A stretch of DNA of 32,849 nt from Sphaerimonospora mesophila NBRC 14179 = JCM 3151 (GTDB taxonomy: Bacteria; Actinomycetota; Actinomycetes; Streptosporangiales; Streptosporangiaceae). Numbering within the stretch: the stretch's first letter is position 1; each line of letters starts with the position of its first letter. The notes below the pieces were generated by a model that saw nothing but the letters and a program-made list of their open reading frames with translations, had not been told where the DNA came from and ran no database searches. Made by a program: the position numbers and the translations under genes. Positions 17,631-26,525 of the stretch are shown piece by piece. The DNA is taken from positions 1 to 32,849 of the forward strand of contig BCRI01000085.1 in the NCBI GenBank assembly GCA_001552515.1, in the 5' to 3' direction.

Positions 17631-18340
17631 CCGGCGTGGCCGGCCGCCGCCAGCCGTTCGCACACCCAGGCGGCGACCTCGTGCGCGGAGGGGTCGTGGA
17701 CGAGGGACAGGAAGCAGACGGGGCGATCGCCGCGCCTGGCCCTGGCGTCGCGGGCCATCACGGAAAGATCGGCGCCCACTCGGTCGGCCAGGTCGGTCTT
17801 GTTGATCACCAGCAGGTCGGCGGAGGTGACGCCGGGGCCGCCCTTGCGGGGCAGCTTGTCGCCTCCGGCGACGTCGAGGATGAAGATCTGGTGGTGGACC
17901 AGGCCGCGGCTGAAGGTGGCGGTGAGATTGTCCCCGCCGCTCTCGATCAGCAGCAGGTCGAGCGGCGGCAGCGTGCGGACGAGTTCGTCGACCGCCTCCA
18001 GGTTCGCGGAGATGTCGTCGCGGATGGCGGTGTGCGGGCAGCAGCCGGTCTGCACGGCGCGGATGCGCTCGGCGGGCAGGACGGCCTCGCGGAGCAGGAA
18101 CTCGGCGTCTTCCGTGGTGTAGATGTCGTTGGTCACCACCGCCATCTCCAGCCGCCCGGCCAGGTGGCGGCACAGGGCGGCCACGAGCGCGGTCTTGCCC
18201 GACCCGACCGGGCCGCCGAGGCCGATCCGCAGTGGCCGGTCGGGCCCGGGCGGGCCGCCGGGACGGCCGCCGCCGTACGCGCGCTCTTCCGCACGGCGGT
18301 CCCCGGCGCGGCGGGACCGCCGGTCGTCGTCAGGACGCAA
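17627..18340 (-). CDS. ureG: Urease accessory GTPase UreG
   Basis: 237 residues from the TTG at 18340. This SIMIBI GTPase drives nickel insertion into urease. Visible motifs are the P-loop GPVGSGKT, the nickel-binding CPH motif in [19 protein letters not shown], and the guanine-specificity NKTD in [15 protein letters not shown] is chosen since GGGAGG lies about 9 nt upstream and no ATG or GTG occurs in frame before the P-loop. The start overlaps the ureF stop by 11 nt. The first 48 residues are rich in Arg and Gly ([16 protein letters not shown]) and have no histidine, unlike UreG proteins with a His-rich N-terminus. Confidence 0.93.
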   Translation of the reverse strand: MRPDDDRRSRRAGDRRAEERAYGGGRPGGPPGPDRPLRIGLGGPVGSGKTALVAALCRHLAGRLEMAVVTNDIYTTEDAEFLLREAVLPAERIRAVQTGCCPHTAIRDDISANLEAVDELVRTLPPLDLLLIESGGDNLTATFSRGLVHHQIFILDVAGGDKLPRKGGPGVTSADLLVINKTDLADRVGADLSVMARDARARRGDRPVCFLSLVHDPSAHEVAAWVCERLAAAGHAG

Positions 18341-19073
18341 ACAGACGCACCTCCCAGCGGGCGTGGGCTTCGGCGAAGACGTCGAGCAGCGGGGCGCCGG
18401 GGGAGGGCAACAGCTCGGGTGGTGCCAGCGCGTGCCCGGCCGCCGCATGGGCCAGCTCGTCCAGGTCCGGGGCGAGGCGGACGAGGATCGCGTGGACGGC
18501 GAAGGGGTCGAGGCCCAGCAGCCGGATCGCCGCGGTGGCCGGCCCGGTGACCGTCTCGTGCAGGGCCGCTGCCGCCGCCGCGCGGGGGGTGAGCCCGAGT
18601 GCGCGTGCGGTCGCGCCGAGCGCGATCGGCTGGTGCGGGCCGCCGGACGGGCCTTCGGCGAGTTCGCCGAGCCCGGGGTGCGGGCGCATGGCCAGCGCGG
18701 CGCGCAGGAGCTGACGGCCGAGCGTGCGCGAGGCGGCGCGCAGGGCGGGGGAGGGGATGCGCGCGTCGAGTTCGGCGTCCAGGAGGCCGAACTCGTCGTG
18801 CGGGCCGCCGGAGCCCTCACGCGGGGGGAACCGGGCGCAGGACGCGGCGGCGAAGGCGGCGGCGGTGGCTCCGCTGGTGGCGGCGCGGCCCGTGAGGAAC
18901 GCGGCCAGGGTGGCGGTGTCGTGGACCAGGCCCGCGGCGGCCGCCGCCTCCAGCCCGCCCGAGTGCGCGTGGGCGCCGGACGGGTAGCGGCCGTCGGTCA
19001 GCAGCAGCAGCGTGGCGAGGCATGGCCGGCCGCCGCCGGGGTGGCCGGAGTCCGTCGCGTGCCCGGCGTTCAT
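18330..19073 (-). CDS. ureF: Urease accessory protein UreF
   Basis: 247 residues from the ATG at 19073, which shares its A with the ureC stop (TGATG). UreF couples UreG to UreD in the urease activation complex. The typical N-terminal motif appears as [23 protein letters not shown], followed by an all-helical, Ala-rich chain. C-terminal elements include [22 protein letters not shown]. UreF proteins are weakly conserved, so the call also rests on its position between ureC and ureG. The end overlaps the ureG start by 11 nt. Confidence 0.88.
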   Translation of the reverse strand: MNAGHATDSGHPGGGRPCLATLLLLTDGRYPSGAHAHSGGLEAAAAAGLVHDTATLAAFLTGRAATSGATAAAFAAASCARFPPREGSGGPHDEFGLLDAELDARIPSPALRAASRTLGRQLLRAALAMRPHPGLGELAEGPSGGPHQPIALGATARALGLTPRAAAAAALHETVTGPATAAIRLLGLDPFAVHAILVRLAPDLDELAHAAAGHALAPPELLPSPGAPLLDVFAEAHARWEVRLFAS

Positions 19074-20782
19074 CAGAACAGGAAGTATCGCTGGGTCATG
19101 GGCAGTTCCGTGGCCGGGGCGTGGTCCACCAGGCGGCCGTCGATGCGGACGCTGAAGGTGTCCGGGTCGACCTCGATGACGGGCAGCGCGTCGTTCTCCG
19201 GGAGGTCGGCCTTGGTCCGGCCGCGCATGTCCGTCACGGGGACGAGACGGCGTTCGACGGCGAGCCGGTCGGCCAGCCCGTCCTCGATCGCGGCCGGTGC
19301 GACGAACGCCACGCCGGTGGCGGCCGCCGCCCTGCTGTGCACGTTGTACCCGAGGCGCGGCAGCACCGGCTGCGGTGTGGGCACCGCCGCGTTGGGGTCG
19401 CCGAGCAGGGCGAGCGCGGCCATACCCGCCTTGTAGACGGCGGAGGGCCGCACCCCGAACAGGGCGGGCTCCCACAGCACCAGGTCGGCGAGCTTGCCCG
19501 GCTCGATCGAGCCGATCTCGTGCTCCAGGCCGTGGATCACCGCGGGGACGATGGTGTATTTGGCGACGTAGCGGCGGGCGCGGTGGTTGTCGGCGGGACC
19601 GTCCCCCGGCAGCGGCCCGCGCAGCCGTTTCATGACGTGCGCGGTCTGCCAGGTGCGGCGCACCACCTCCCCGAGCCGGCCCATCGCCTGGGCGTCGGAC
19701 GACATGGCCGAGATGGCGCCCATGTCCTGAAGGATGTCCTCGGCGGCCATCGTCGAGGCGCGGACGCGGCTTTCCGCGAACGCCAGCTCGGCCGGGACGG
19801 CCGGATTCAGGTGATGGGCGATCAGGCAGATGTCGAGCTGCTCGCCTGGGGTGTTGACGGTGAAGGGCCGGGTCGGGGTGGTCGAGGACGGCAGCACGTT
19901 GGGCTCGCCCGCGATCCGGATGATGTCCGGGGCGTGCCCGCCCCCGGCGCCCTCGGTGTGGAAGGCGTGGAAGTTGCGGCCGGCCACGGTGCGCAGCAGA
20001 TCCTCGACGAAGCTGGCCTCGTTGAGCGTGTCGCTGTGGATGGCGACCTGCACTCCGGCGGCCTCGGCCACGCTGAGGGCGGCGTCGATCACGGCGGGGG
20101 TGGCGCCCCAGTCCTCGTGGCACTTGAACCCGCCCATCCCGGAGCGTAGCTGCTCCCACAGCGCCTCCCGTGAGACCGTGGTGCCCCGGCCGAGGAACAG
20201 GACGTTGACCGGCCAGGGGTCGAACGCCTCCAGCATCCGCTCGACCCACCAGCCGGCCGGGGTGGCCAGCGCGGCCTTCGATCCCTCCGTCGGTCCGGTG
20301 CCGCCGCCGACCAGGGTGGTGGTGCCGGACTCCAGCGCCACCACCGACATGTCCGGAGACACGAAATGGACGTGGGTGTCGACCGTACCCGCCGTCATGA
20401 TCTTCCCGTAGCCGCTGACGAGCTCGGTGGCAGGACCGACCACGAGATCCGGATGGACTCCGTCCATGATGTCGGGGTTGCCGCTTTTGCCGATCGCGGT
20501 GATCCGGCCGTCCCGCACCCCCACGTCGGCCTTGACGACCCCCCAGTGATCCAGGATCACCACCCCGGTGATCACCAGGTCGGGCGTGCCCTCGGCCCGG
20601 GGCGTGTGCGACTGTCCCTGCGACTCCCTGCCGGACTTGCCGCCGCCGAAGACCGTCTCGTCGCCGCCGACGCAACGGTCCTCCTCGATCTCGATGAACA
20701 GGTCGGTGTCGGCCAGGCGGATCCGGTCGCCGGTGGTGGGCCCCAGGGACGCCGCGTACCGGCGCCGGTCGATCTCAGCCAT
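19073..20782 (-). CDS. ureC: Urease alpha subunit (UreC)
   Basis: 569 residues, normal length. Urease hydrolyses urea to ammonia and carbamate. In numbering that matches Bacillus pasteurii, the nickel ligands are all present: H137 and H139 (DTHVHF), carbamylated K220 ([10 protein letters not shown]), H249 (AIHSDTLNE), H275 ([12 protein letters not shown]) and D363 (SSDAQAMGR), plus catalytic H323 and R339. The mobile-flap cysteine at position 322 is Ala (IAHHLN instead of VCHHL), and C221 replaces the usual Ile/Leu next to K220. The ATG at 20782 overlaps the ureB stop by 8 nt. The order ureA-B-C-F-G-D is typical of actinomycetes, but ureE is absent. Activity is expected but flap chemistry may differ. 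Confidence 0.96.
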   Translation of the reverse strand: MAEIDRRRYAASLGPTTGDRIRLADTDLFIEIEEDRCVGGDETVFGGGKSGRESQGQSHTPRAEGTPDLVITGVVILDHWGVVKADVGVRDGRITAIGKSGNPDIMDGVHPDLVVGPATELVSGYGKIMTAGTVDTHVHFVSPDMSVVALESGTTTLVGGGTGPTEGSKAALATPAGWWVERMLEAFDPWPVNVLFLGRGTTVSREALWEQLRSGMGGFKCHEDWGATPAVIDAALSVAEAAGVQVAIHSDTLNEASFVEDLLRTVAGRNFHAFHTEGAGGGHAPDIIRIAGEPNVLPSSTTPTRPFTVNTPGEQLDICLIAHHLNPAVPAELAFAESRVRASTMAAEDILQDMGAISAMSSDAQAMGRLGEVVRRTWQTAHVMKRLRGPLPGDGPADNHRARRYVAKYTIVPAVIHGLEHEIGSIEPGKLADLVLWEPALFGVRPSAVYKAGMAALALLGDPNAAVPTPQPVLPRLGYNVHSRAAAATGVAFVAPAAIEDGLADRLAVERRLVPVTDMRGRTKADLPENDALPVIEVDPDTFSVRIDGRLVDHAPATELPMTQRYFLF

Positions 20783-21155
20783 CGAGCGCACCCCCGCACT
20801 CGCCGCGCAGCCCGCGCACGATCCGCCGGCCGCCCAGCGGGACGAGCTCCACCTCCACCGTCGTTCCCGGGTCGAACCGCACCATCGCACCGGCGAGGAT
20901 GTTCAGCCGCCGCCCCCAGGCCAGGTCGCGGTCGAACCGCAGCGCCGGATTCGCCTCGGCGAAGTGATAGTGCGAGCCGACGCTGATCGGCCGATCCGCC
21001 GTGTTGGTCACGGTCATCGGCGTCACCGGGCGGCCGGCGTTGATCGTGACCGGTCCCGGGCCGTACACGATCTGACCCGGCGCCGTCTCCCGATCGCCGG
21101 AGTCGGCGCCGGGCTGCACCAGCCCGAGCATCCGCCCCAGTCCCGACGCGGGCAT
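20775..21155 (-). CDS. ureB: Urease beta subunit (UreB)
   Basis: 126 residues. The family core is easy to read: [46 protein letters not shown], and [29 protein letters not shown], with the final VRGLRGE. The ATG at 21155 has GGGAGGGG upstream. It overlaps ureC by 8 nt and follows ureA by 27 nt. The subunit is structural, packing against UreC. It is separate from UreA here, whereas some Streptomyces clusters have a fused ureAB. The N-terminal 20 residues ([20 protein letters not shown]) are not conserved in typical UreB. Confidence 0.95.
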   Translation of the reverse strand: MPASGLGRMLGLVQPGADSGDRETAPGQIVYGPGPVTINAGRPVTPMTVTNTADRPISVGSHYHFAEANPALRFDRDLAWGRRLNILAGAMVRFDPGTTVEVELVPLGGRRIVRGLRGECGGALDG

Positions 21156-21182
21156 GAGCCCCTCCCTACCCGGCCCCGAGGC

Positions 21183-21485
21183 TCACCGGATCGGCTCCTG
21201 CACCGCGATCAGCTTGGTGCCGTCGGGGAAGGTGGCCTCCACCTGCACCTGGCTCAGCATCTCGGGGACCCCGTCCATCACCTCGTCGCGCCGCAGCAGA
21301 CCCCGCCCGGCCTCCTCCAGGTCGGCCTTGGTACGTCCGTCACGGGCGCCTTCGAGGAGGAACGAGGCGATGAGCGCGGTCGCCTCGGGGAGGTTCAGCC
21401 TGAGCCCCCGTTCCCTGCGCTCCTGGGCGAGCCTGGCCGCCGTGTAGATCATTAGCCGTTCGCGCTCCGGCAGACTGAGGAGCAT
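21183..21485 (-). CDS. ureA: Urease gamma subunit (UreA)
   Basis: 100 residues, the standard size. Conserved features are [45 protein letters not shown] and the C-terminal [21 protein letters not shown]. The ATG at 21485 has GGGGAGG upstream. It is the first gene of the ureABCFGD operon. About 160 bp separate it from the divergent yigZ; a small inverted repeat CCCAC-N5-GTGGG (21540-21554) is in that gap. No clear -10 or -35 box and no GlnR-type box was found. Confidence 0.95.
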   Translation of the reverse strand: MLLSLPERERLMIYTAARLAQERRERGLRLNLPEATALIASFLLEGARDGRTKADLEEAGRGLLRRDEVMDGVPEMLSQVQVEATFPDGTKLIAVQEPIR

Positions 21486-21635
21486 CGCGTCCTCCCCGCT
21501 TCGCCCGGGAGACCGCCCGTGCCTCCCGCCCGCGCGGCGCCCACGACACGTGGGGCCGTCACGCTCGCCCTACCCCCGGGCGGGACGGACAACCACGTCG
21601 GCGGGACGGGCGGCGATCTCGGATGCCGCTCCAAG

Positions 21636-21641
21636 TAGCCT
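21636..21641 (+). promoter_or_regulatory. -10 box of a probable leaderless yigZ promoter
   Basis: TAGCCT followed by 7 nt (GGGCGTC) and the GTG at 21649. The spacing is the same as for menE and the isochorismate synthase gene. Confidence 0.5.
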
Positions 21642-21648
21642 GGGCGTC

Positions 21649-22293
21649 GTGGCCGAGCCGTACCTGACGATCAAGAACACCATCGAGCACGAGACCGAGG
21701 TCCGCCGTTCGCGGTTCATCTGCGCGATCGCGCCGGTGGAGACCGAGGAGGCCGCGCGGGAGTTCATCGCCGAGCGCAGGCGGCGGTACGCCGACGCCAC
21801 GCACAACTGCACGGCGTACGTCATCGGGCCGGACCTGCGCAAGGCCGACGACGACGGCGAGCCTGGGGGCACGGCGGGCACGCCGATGCTGGAGATGCTC
21901 ACCCGGCGCGGCTTCGCCGACGTCGTGGCCGTGGTCACCCGCTACTTCGGCGGCGTGCTGCTGGGCGCCGGGGGACTGGCCCGCGCGTACGGCGGCGCGG
22001 TGGGGGAGACGCTCGACCGGGCCGAGAGCGTCGAGATGGTCCCGGCGACCGTCGCCGCCGTGACGATCGACCACGCGCACGCCGGGCGGCTGGAGAACGA
22101 TCTGCGCGCCTCGCCGTACCCGCTGCGCGGCGTGGACTACGGCGCGCGCGTCACGTTCGAGGTCGCGGTGGCCTGCGACGCGATGCCCGGCTTCGAGGAG
22201 TGGCTGGCCACCGCGACCGCCGGCCGCGCCGATGTCCGTTCCGGCGGCACGACCCATCTGGCCCGGGCGCGAGGCCGTACGGCGCCGCGCTGA
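21649..22293 (+). CDS. YigZ/IMPACT-family protein
   Basis: 214 residues from the GTG at 21649. The family core is clear: RRSRFICAIAPVETEEAAREFI, DATHNCTAYVIG, DDGEPGGTAGTPMLEML, and VVTRYFGGVLLGAGGLARAYGGAV. The C-terminal DUF1949-like region follows. The IMPACT family is related to translation control by GCN2 in eukaryotes; the bacterial role is not settled. Upstream codons of the frame are not conserved, and the 7-nt distance from TAGCCT to this GTG suggests a leaderless message. It diverges from ureA and converges on the isochorismate synthase gene, with 37 nt between stops. Confidence 0.9.
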   Translation: MAEPYLTIKNTIEHETEVRRSRFICAIAPVETEEAAREFIAERRRRYADATHNCTAYVIGPDLRKADDDGEPGGTAGTPMLEMLTRRGFADVVAVVTRYFGGVLLGAGGLARAYGGAVGETLDRAESVEMVPATVAAVTIDHAHAGRLENDLRASPYPLRGVDYGARVTFEVAVACDAMPGFEEWLATATAGRADVRSGGTTHLARARGRTAPR

Positions 22294-22330
22294 TCCCCCC
22301 GGGGCGGCTCCGGTGTGGTGGGCCGGTCGC

Positions 22331-23554
22331 TCAGCCTTCCAGGGCGTACCGCATGACGCGGAACTTCGCCCGGGCCTCGGCGAGCTCGGCGGCCGGGTCC
22401 GACCCGGCCATGATGCCGCAGCCGGCGAACAGCCGGGCGCGGCGGCCGGAGATCTGCGCGCAGCGCAGCGCGATGCCCCACTCGCCGTCGCCCCTGGAGT
22501 CGATCCAGCCGACGGGGCCCGAATAGCCGGCACGCTCCATGCCCTCCAGCTCCCGGATGACGCGCAGGGCCGCCCCGGTGGGAGTGCCGCCGACGGCGGC
22601 CGTCGGGTGCATGGCGGCCACCACGTCGAGCACGGAGGCGCCGTCCGACAGCCGCCCGGTGACCCGGCTGGCCAGGTGCTGCACGTTCGGCAGCATCAGC
22701 AGTTCCGGCCGCGCCGGGACGTCGAGCGTTGAGCACAGGGGGGCCAGGGCATCACGGACGGAGGCGACGGCGCAGGCGTGTTCGTGGCGGTCCTTGCCCG
22801 AGGCGTACAGCGCGGCGCCGCGGGAGGCGTCCTCGGCCGGTCCCGAGCCGCGTTCCGTCGTGCCCGCGAGGACCAGCGACTCGATCGACCGGCCGGTGTG
22901 CCGGATCAGCAGCTCGGGCGTCGCCCCGGTCAGTCCGTCCACGCTGAACGTGTAGCACTCGGGATAGCGGGCGGTGAGCCGCGACAGCAGCACCCGGATG
23001 TCGATGTCGCGCTCGGCGACGGCGACGAGGTCGCGGGCGAGCACCACCTTGTCCAGTTCGCCGCCCCTGATCCTGTGTACGGCCCTGGCCACGGCCTGCT
23101 TCCACTCCGGGACGGTCAGCGTGCCGTCGCCGTACCGGATGCGGCCCGGCCCGACGCGCGGGGTCACCGGCGCGGACGAGGTCTCGCCGATCGTGGTGAG
23201 CCAGGCCCGGCCGTCCCTGCGGGCGAGCACGACACGGGGGACGACCAGCGTGGACCCGGCCGCGTCGCCGTCGAAGGTGAACGAGCCGAACGCCACGGGT
23301 CCCGAGCCGGGCACGTCGACCTCGTCGTCGATGTGGGCGAGGTCGAAGAGCGAGCCGAGCCACTCCCTGGCCCGGTCGAAACGTTCCGGGCCCGGTGGGA
23401 TCACCGTGCGTGCCGCCTCTCCCCAGCCGACCAGACCCTCGCCGTGCCTGATCCAGGCGTACGGCATGACATCCGGCAGGCGGGTAACAAGATCGCCAGG
23501 ATCGCTCACCGCGACCGTGCGAACCACGAGGGGGCGGATAAGGGCGACACTCAC
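22331..23554 (-). CDS. menF: Isochorismate synthase (MenF/EntC type)
   Basis: 407 residues. This chorismate-binding enzyme converts chorismate to isochorismate, the substrate of MenD. The C-terminal catalytic domain shows ELDKVVLARDL, the PECYTFSVDG core, TPELLIRH, the LAGTTERGSGPAEDASRGAALYASGKDRHEH region, and AVGGTPTGAALRVI with GWIDSRGDGEWGIALRCA. The ATP-independent synthase motif order is normal. The GTG at 23554 is 7 nt after TAAAGT, implying a leaderless transcript. Since siderophore synthesis genes are absent and menE/B/D lie 6-10 kb away, the menaquinone role is the more likely one. An EntC-type role in siderophores cannot be excluded. Confidence 0.9.
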   Translation of the reverse strand: MSVALIRPLVVRTVAVSDPGDLVTRLPDVMPYAWIRHGEGLVGWGEAARTVIPPGPERFDRAREWLGSLFDLAHIDDEVDVPGSGPVAFGSFTFDGDAAGSTLVVPRVVLARRDGRAWLTTIGETSSAPVTPRVGPGRIRYGDGTLTVPEWKQAVARAVHRIRGGELDKVVLARDLVAVAERDIDIRVLLSRLTARYPECYTFSVDGLTGATPELLIRHTGRSIESLVLAGTTERGSGPAEDASRGAALYASGKDRHEHACAVASVRDALAPLCSTLDVPARPELLMLPNVQHLASRVTGRLSDGASVLDVVAAMHPTAAVGGTPTGAALRVIRELEGMERAGYSGPVGWIDSRGDGEWGIALRCAQISGRRARLFAGCGIMAGSDPAAELAEARAKFRVMRYALEG

Positions 23555-23561
23555 TCAATTC

Positions 23562-23567
23562 ACTTTA
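23562..23567 (-). promoter_or_regulatory. -10 box of a probable leaderless promoter for the isochorismate synthase
   Basis: TAAAGT on the minus strand, 7 nt (GAATTGA), then GTG. This is the best consensus box of the leaderless set. A convincing -35 was not found. Confidence 0.55.
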
Positions 23568-23737
23568 CGCACGATCTGAACGTGGTTCGTCCCGGACCCC
23601 CGGCGGCGGGTCACCCGTCAGGTCTGAGTTGCTTCTGTCAAGCGTCGATAGGAACTCGGTCAGGGAATCGGCGGATTCCGCGAAGGAGATGGAGCGCGTC
23701 CACGGTGATCCCTACCTTGGGTCACCCGGAGGTGTTC

Positions 23738-24577
23738 ATGATCAAGAAGATCACGTCGGTCCTGGCCTTTTCCGTGCTGCTCGCGCCGGGGACGGCCCAC
23801 GCCGGGCGTCCGCGGGCGGCGGCGCCGCCCGCGCCGCCCAGGGTGCTGGCGGCGCTGGGAGACTCGATCAGCGCGGGGTTCAACGCGTGCGGCTGGTACG
23901 TCCCGTGCACATCGCGGTCGTGGTCGTCCGGGGACGGCTCCGAGGTGAACAGCCACTACCTGCGCCTGCTCGCGCTCGCGCCGGGGCTGAAGGGGCACAA
24001 CCTCAACTTCGCGGTGCCCGGGGCGACCAGCGCCGATCTGCCCGAGCAGGCCCGGCGGGCGGCCGACGGCGGGGCCGACTACGTCACGATCCTCGTGGGC
24101 GCGCAGGACGTGTGCACGGAGTCGCCGGAGGTCATGACCCCCGTCGACACCTACCGGCGCCGGATCGACGAGGCCCTCGACGTGCTGCGGCCGACGGGGG
24201 CGCGGGTCTTCATCGCGAGCATCCCGGACCTGAAGCGGCTCTGGCGGATCGGCAAGGACGACCGCTGGGCCCGCGCGTTCTGGACGATCGGCCGGACCTG
24301 CCAGTCGATGCTGGCCAACCCGGAGTCCATGGCGAAGGAGGATCAGGCCAGGCGCGACGAGGTGCGCGACCGGGTGATGGACTACAACGAGCAGCTCCGG
24401 CAGGCCTGCCGGCGGTACGGCCCGGCCTGCCGCTACGACGGCGGCGCCGTCTTCGCCTTCCCCTTCACGCTCAAGCTGGTGAGCGGCTGGGACTTCTTCC
24501 ATCCCAACGAGGCGGGTCAGCGGGCGCTCGCCCGGGTCACCTTCGCCGCCGGCTTCTTCGCGGATGCGAAGGTGTGA
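23738..24577 (+). CDS. Secreted SGNH/GDSL-type lipase or esterase
   Basis: 279 residues from the ATG at 23738 with GGAGG 5 nt upstream. A signal peptide is clear (MIKKITSVLAFSVLLAPGTAHA, cleavage after AHA at about residue 22). The mature part has block I ALGDSISAGF with the nucleophile serine, an oxyanion Asn/Gly region (NFAVPGATSADLPEQ and LVGAQDVC, where the usual Asn of block III is replaced by Gln in GAQD) and the catalytic DFFHPNEAGQ (Asp and His). Six cysteines in the mature chain could form disulfides. It is similar to secreted actinomycete SGNH esterases; substrate unknown. The gene converges on the response regulator, with a shared hairpin. Confidence 0.85.
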   Translation: MIKKITSVLAFSVLLAPGTAHAGRPRAAAPPAPPRVLAALGDSISAGFNACGWYVPCTSRSWSSGDGSEVNSHYLRLLALAPGLKGHNLNFAVPGATSADLPEQARRAADGGADYVTILVGAQDVCTESPEVMTPVDTYRRRIDEALDVLRPTGARVFIASIPDLKRLWRIGKDDRWARAFWTIGRTCQSMLANPESMAKEDQARRDEVRDRVMDYNEQLRQACRRYGPACRYDGGAVFAFPFTLKLVSGWDFFHPNEAGQRALARVTFAAGFFADAKV

Positions 24578-24604
24578 CCGCCGTGCCGGCGGACGGCGGT
24601 CACA
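24573..24604. terminator. Bidirectional hairpin terminator between the SGNH hydrolase and the response regulator
   Basis: A 12-bp perfect inverted repeat, arms 24573-24584 and 24593-24604, with an 8-nt loop (GCCGGCGG). It contains both stop codons of the converging genes. Confidence 0.75.
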
Positions 24605-25205
24605 ACCAGCCGTGGTGGCGGGCCGTCCTGGCCGCCTCGATCCGGTTGCGGGTGCCGGTCTTGCCGATCGCCGAGGACAGGTAGTTGCGCACGGTGCTCT
24701 CCGACAGGTGGAGCCGGGCGGCGATGTCGGCGATGGTCGATCCGTCGGCGGCGGCGGACAGCACGTCACGCTCCCGGCCGGTCAGCGGACTCGGCCCGGT
24801 GCTGAGCGCGGCCGCGGCGAGCGCGGGGTCGACGACCCGTTCGCCCCGTAGCACCCGGCGGATCGCGCCGGCCAGCTCCTCGACCGGGCCGTCCTTCACG
24901 AGGAACCCCCGGGCCCCCGCCTCCATGGCCCGGCGCAGATATCCCGGCCGCCCGAACGTGGTGAGGATCAGCACCCGGCATGAGGGCAGCCGCTCCCGTA
25001 GCTCGGCGGCGGCCGCGAGCCCGTCGCGGCCCGGCATCTCGATGTCGAGCAGCGCCACGTCGGGCCGGGTCGCCAGGGCGGCGGCCGCCACCTCCTCGCC
25101 GGAGGAGACCTGGGCGACGACCTCGATGTCGTCTTCGAGGCCGAGCAGCAGGGCCAGGGCGCCGCGCATCATGCCCTGATCTTCGGCCAGCAGCACCCTG
25201 ATCAC
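24600..25205 (-). CDS. LuxR/NarL-family response regulator, DesR-like
   Basis: 201 residues from the GTG at 25205, which overlaps the kinase stop (GTGA). The receiver domain (residues 1-115) has the acidic pair in LLAEDQ, phospho-acceptor Asp54 in ALLDIEMPG, the T in LILTTFG and the Lys in FLVKDGP. A NarL/LuxR helix-turn-helix (residues 138-201) follows, with LTGRERDVLSAAADGSTIADIAARLHLSESTVRNYLSSAIGKTG. It is the partner of the kinase upstream. By family knowledge DesR-type regulators dimerise after phosphorylation. No target was identified; the nearby two-gene ABC exporter is a reasonable candidate. Confidence 0.92.
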   Translation of the reverse strand: MIRVLLAEDQGMMRGALALLLGLEDDIEVVAQVSSGEEVAAAALATRPDVALLDIEMPGRDGLAAAAELRERLPSCRVLILTTFGRPGYLRRAMEAGARGFLVKDGPVEELAGAIRRVLRGERVVDPALAAAALSTGPSPLTGRERDVLSAAADGSTIADIAARLHLSESTVRNYLSSAIGKTGTRNRIEAARTARHHGWL

Positions 25206-26344
25206 GTCTCGTCCTCCCCGCGCGGGACCGTCACACGCAGCAGAAAGCCCCGGCCGGGCAGCCGGTCGGCCGCCAGCCTGCCGCCGAGCGCGGTCACCCG
25301 CTCCCGGAGGCCGGCCAGCCCGTTGCCCCGGACCCGGCCCCGGCCGGGCCCGCCGCCGTCGTCGCGGATCTCCAGCACGAGATCGTCGCCCTCGCGCAGC
25401 TCGACCGCGCAGGTGGCGGCGCCGCTGTGCCGGATGACGTTGGTGACGCCTTCTCGTACGGCCCAGCCCAGCAGGGCGTCGGTCTCCGGCGTGAGCACCG
25501 CGGCCGGGACGCGGACGTCGGCGGCGATGCCGGCGTCGGCCAGCGCCGTACGGGCGGAGTCGAGCTCCGCGGCCAGGCCACGCCCCCGGTAGCCGGTGAC
25601 GGCTGCCCGCACCTCGGTCAGCGCCTGCCGCCCGATCCGCTCGATGTCGGCGGCCTGCTCCGCCGCCGTCTCACCGTCGCGAAGGGCCAGGCGGCCTACG
25701 GCCTCCGCCTTCACGACCATGACCGACAGCGTGTGGCCGAGCAGGTCGTGCAGATCGCGGGCGAAGCGCAGCCGCTCCTCGGCGACCGCGGCCCGGGCCA
25801 GGTCCTCGCGGGTGTGCTGGAGCTCACGGATCGCCTCCCACAGCCTGATCATGATCGCCGGGACGATGCCCGACATGAAGATCCCCCACACCAGGGTCAG
25901 CGAGTCACCCGGCGGCGAACCGGAGCTCAGCCGGACGGCCAGGCCGGCGGCCACGATGACGAGCAGCGCGGCCGGCAGCTCCCGGCCGCGCACCGCCGTC
26001 CCCGTCGCGACGGCCAGCATGATCAGCGAATAGGACCAGTTCTCACCGAAGGCGGCCGTCCCGGCGATCGTGACGACGGCCAGCGCGGGCAGCGCCCGCC
26101 ACTGGGCGTGCCGCCGCCATCGGCCGGAGAAGGCGAGGGTCACGGTGACCAGATAGAGCGCGACCGCCGCGATCACCCCGGGCACGGCGAGCCACAGCGG
26201 CTGCGACCGCCCGTGCACGATGTCCCACACCGGACCGGCCGCCAGGACGGTCATCCAATACATGCCCTTCGCGTCGGGGCCACGTTCGCCCTCTCGCAGC
26301 GGGTTCAGCCATTCTGCGCGATCCATCGCCTCAGAGGATTTCAC
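25202..26344 (-). CDS. Sensor histidine kinase, HisKA_3 type, DesK-like
   Basis: 380 residues if the GTG at 26344 is the start; an ATG at 26326 would remove six residues and neither has a strong ribosome site. About six hydrophobic helices occupy residues 28-168, with no extracellular domain, as in DesK-type membrane-state sensors. The phosphoacceptor is H199 in RFARDLHDLLGHTLSVM. The HATPase domain follows, with the N-box GVTNVIRHSGAA and glycine-rich GNGLAGLRERVTALGG. It is coupled to the response regulator by an overlapping GTGA. The signal is unknown; membrane fluidity, antibiotic or cell-envelope stress are typical for the class. Confidence 0.9.
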   Translation of the reverse strand: MKSSEAMDRAEWLNPLREGERGPDAKGMYWMTVLAAGPVWDIVHGRSQPLWLAVPGVIAAVALYLVTVTLAFSGRWRRHAQWRALPALAVVTIAGTAAFGENWSYSLIMLAVATGTAVRGRELPAALLVIVAAGLAVRLSSGSPPGDSLTLVWGIFMSGIVPAIMIRLWEAIRELQHTREDLARAAVAEERLRFARDLHDLLGHTLSVMVVKAEAVGRLALRDGETAAEQAADIERIGRQALTEVRAAVTGYRGRGLAAELDSARTALADAGIAADVRVPAAVLTPETDALLGWAVREGVTNVIRHSGAATCAVELREGDDLVLEIRDDGGGPGRGRVRGNGLAGLRERVTALGGRLAADRLPGRGFLLRVTVPRGEDET

Positions 26345-26477
26345 GCCGGACGACCGCCGGGAGTTCCCCGCGTGGATGGTTGACAGTGGGCGAGCGATCT
26401 CCCCAGGTCACCCTGCGGGTCGAGCCCGCCGGCCCCAGCGGCGGCTGGTGACCCCTTGCCCGCGGCGATCGTCCGAT

Positions 26478-26483
26478 TAGTCT
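26478..26483 (+). promoter_or_regulatory. Candidate -10 box for the MOSC gene
   Basis: TAGTCT at 26478-26483 fits TANNNT. Transcription would start near 26490 and leave room for the AGGGGGGG ribosome site at 26509-26516. TTGACA at 26380 is too far away to be its -35 box. Confidence 0.35.
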
Positions 26484-26525
26484 TGGTTGTGATGGATCAT
26501 CACGATGCAGGGGGGGCTCCGCGAT

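Noticed and set aside
21540-21554. Operator CCCAC-N5-GTGGG in the ureA-yigZ gap
   Set aside because: The arms are only 5 bp and are GC-rich, so occurrence by chance is likely; not listed as a feature.
26406-26453. Inverted repeat GGTCACC/GGTGACC between the kinase and MOSC genes
   Set aside because: Long, irregular loop; the two genes are divergent so no terminator is needed there, and there is no evidence for an operator.
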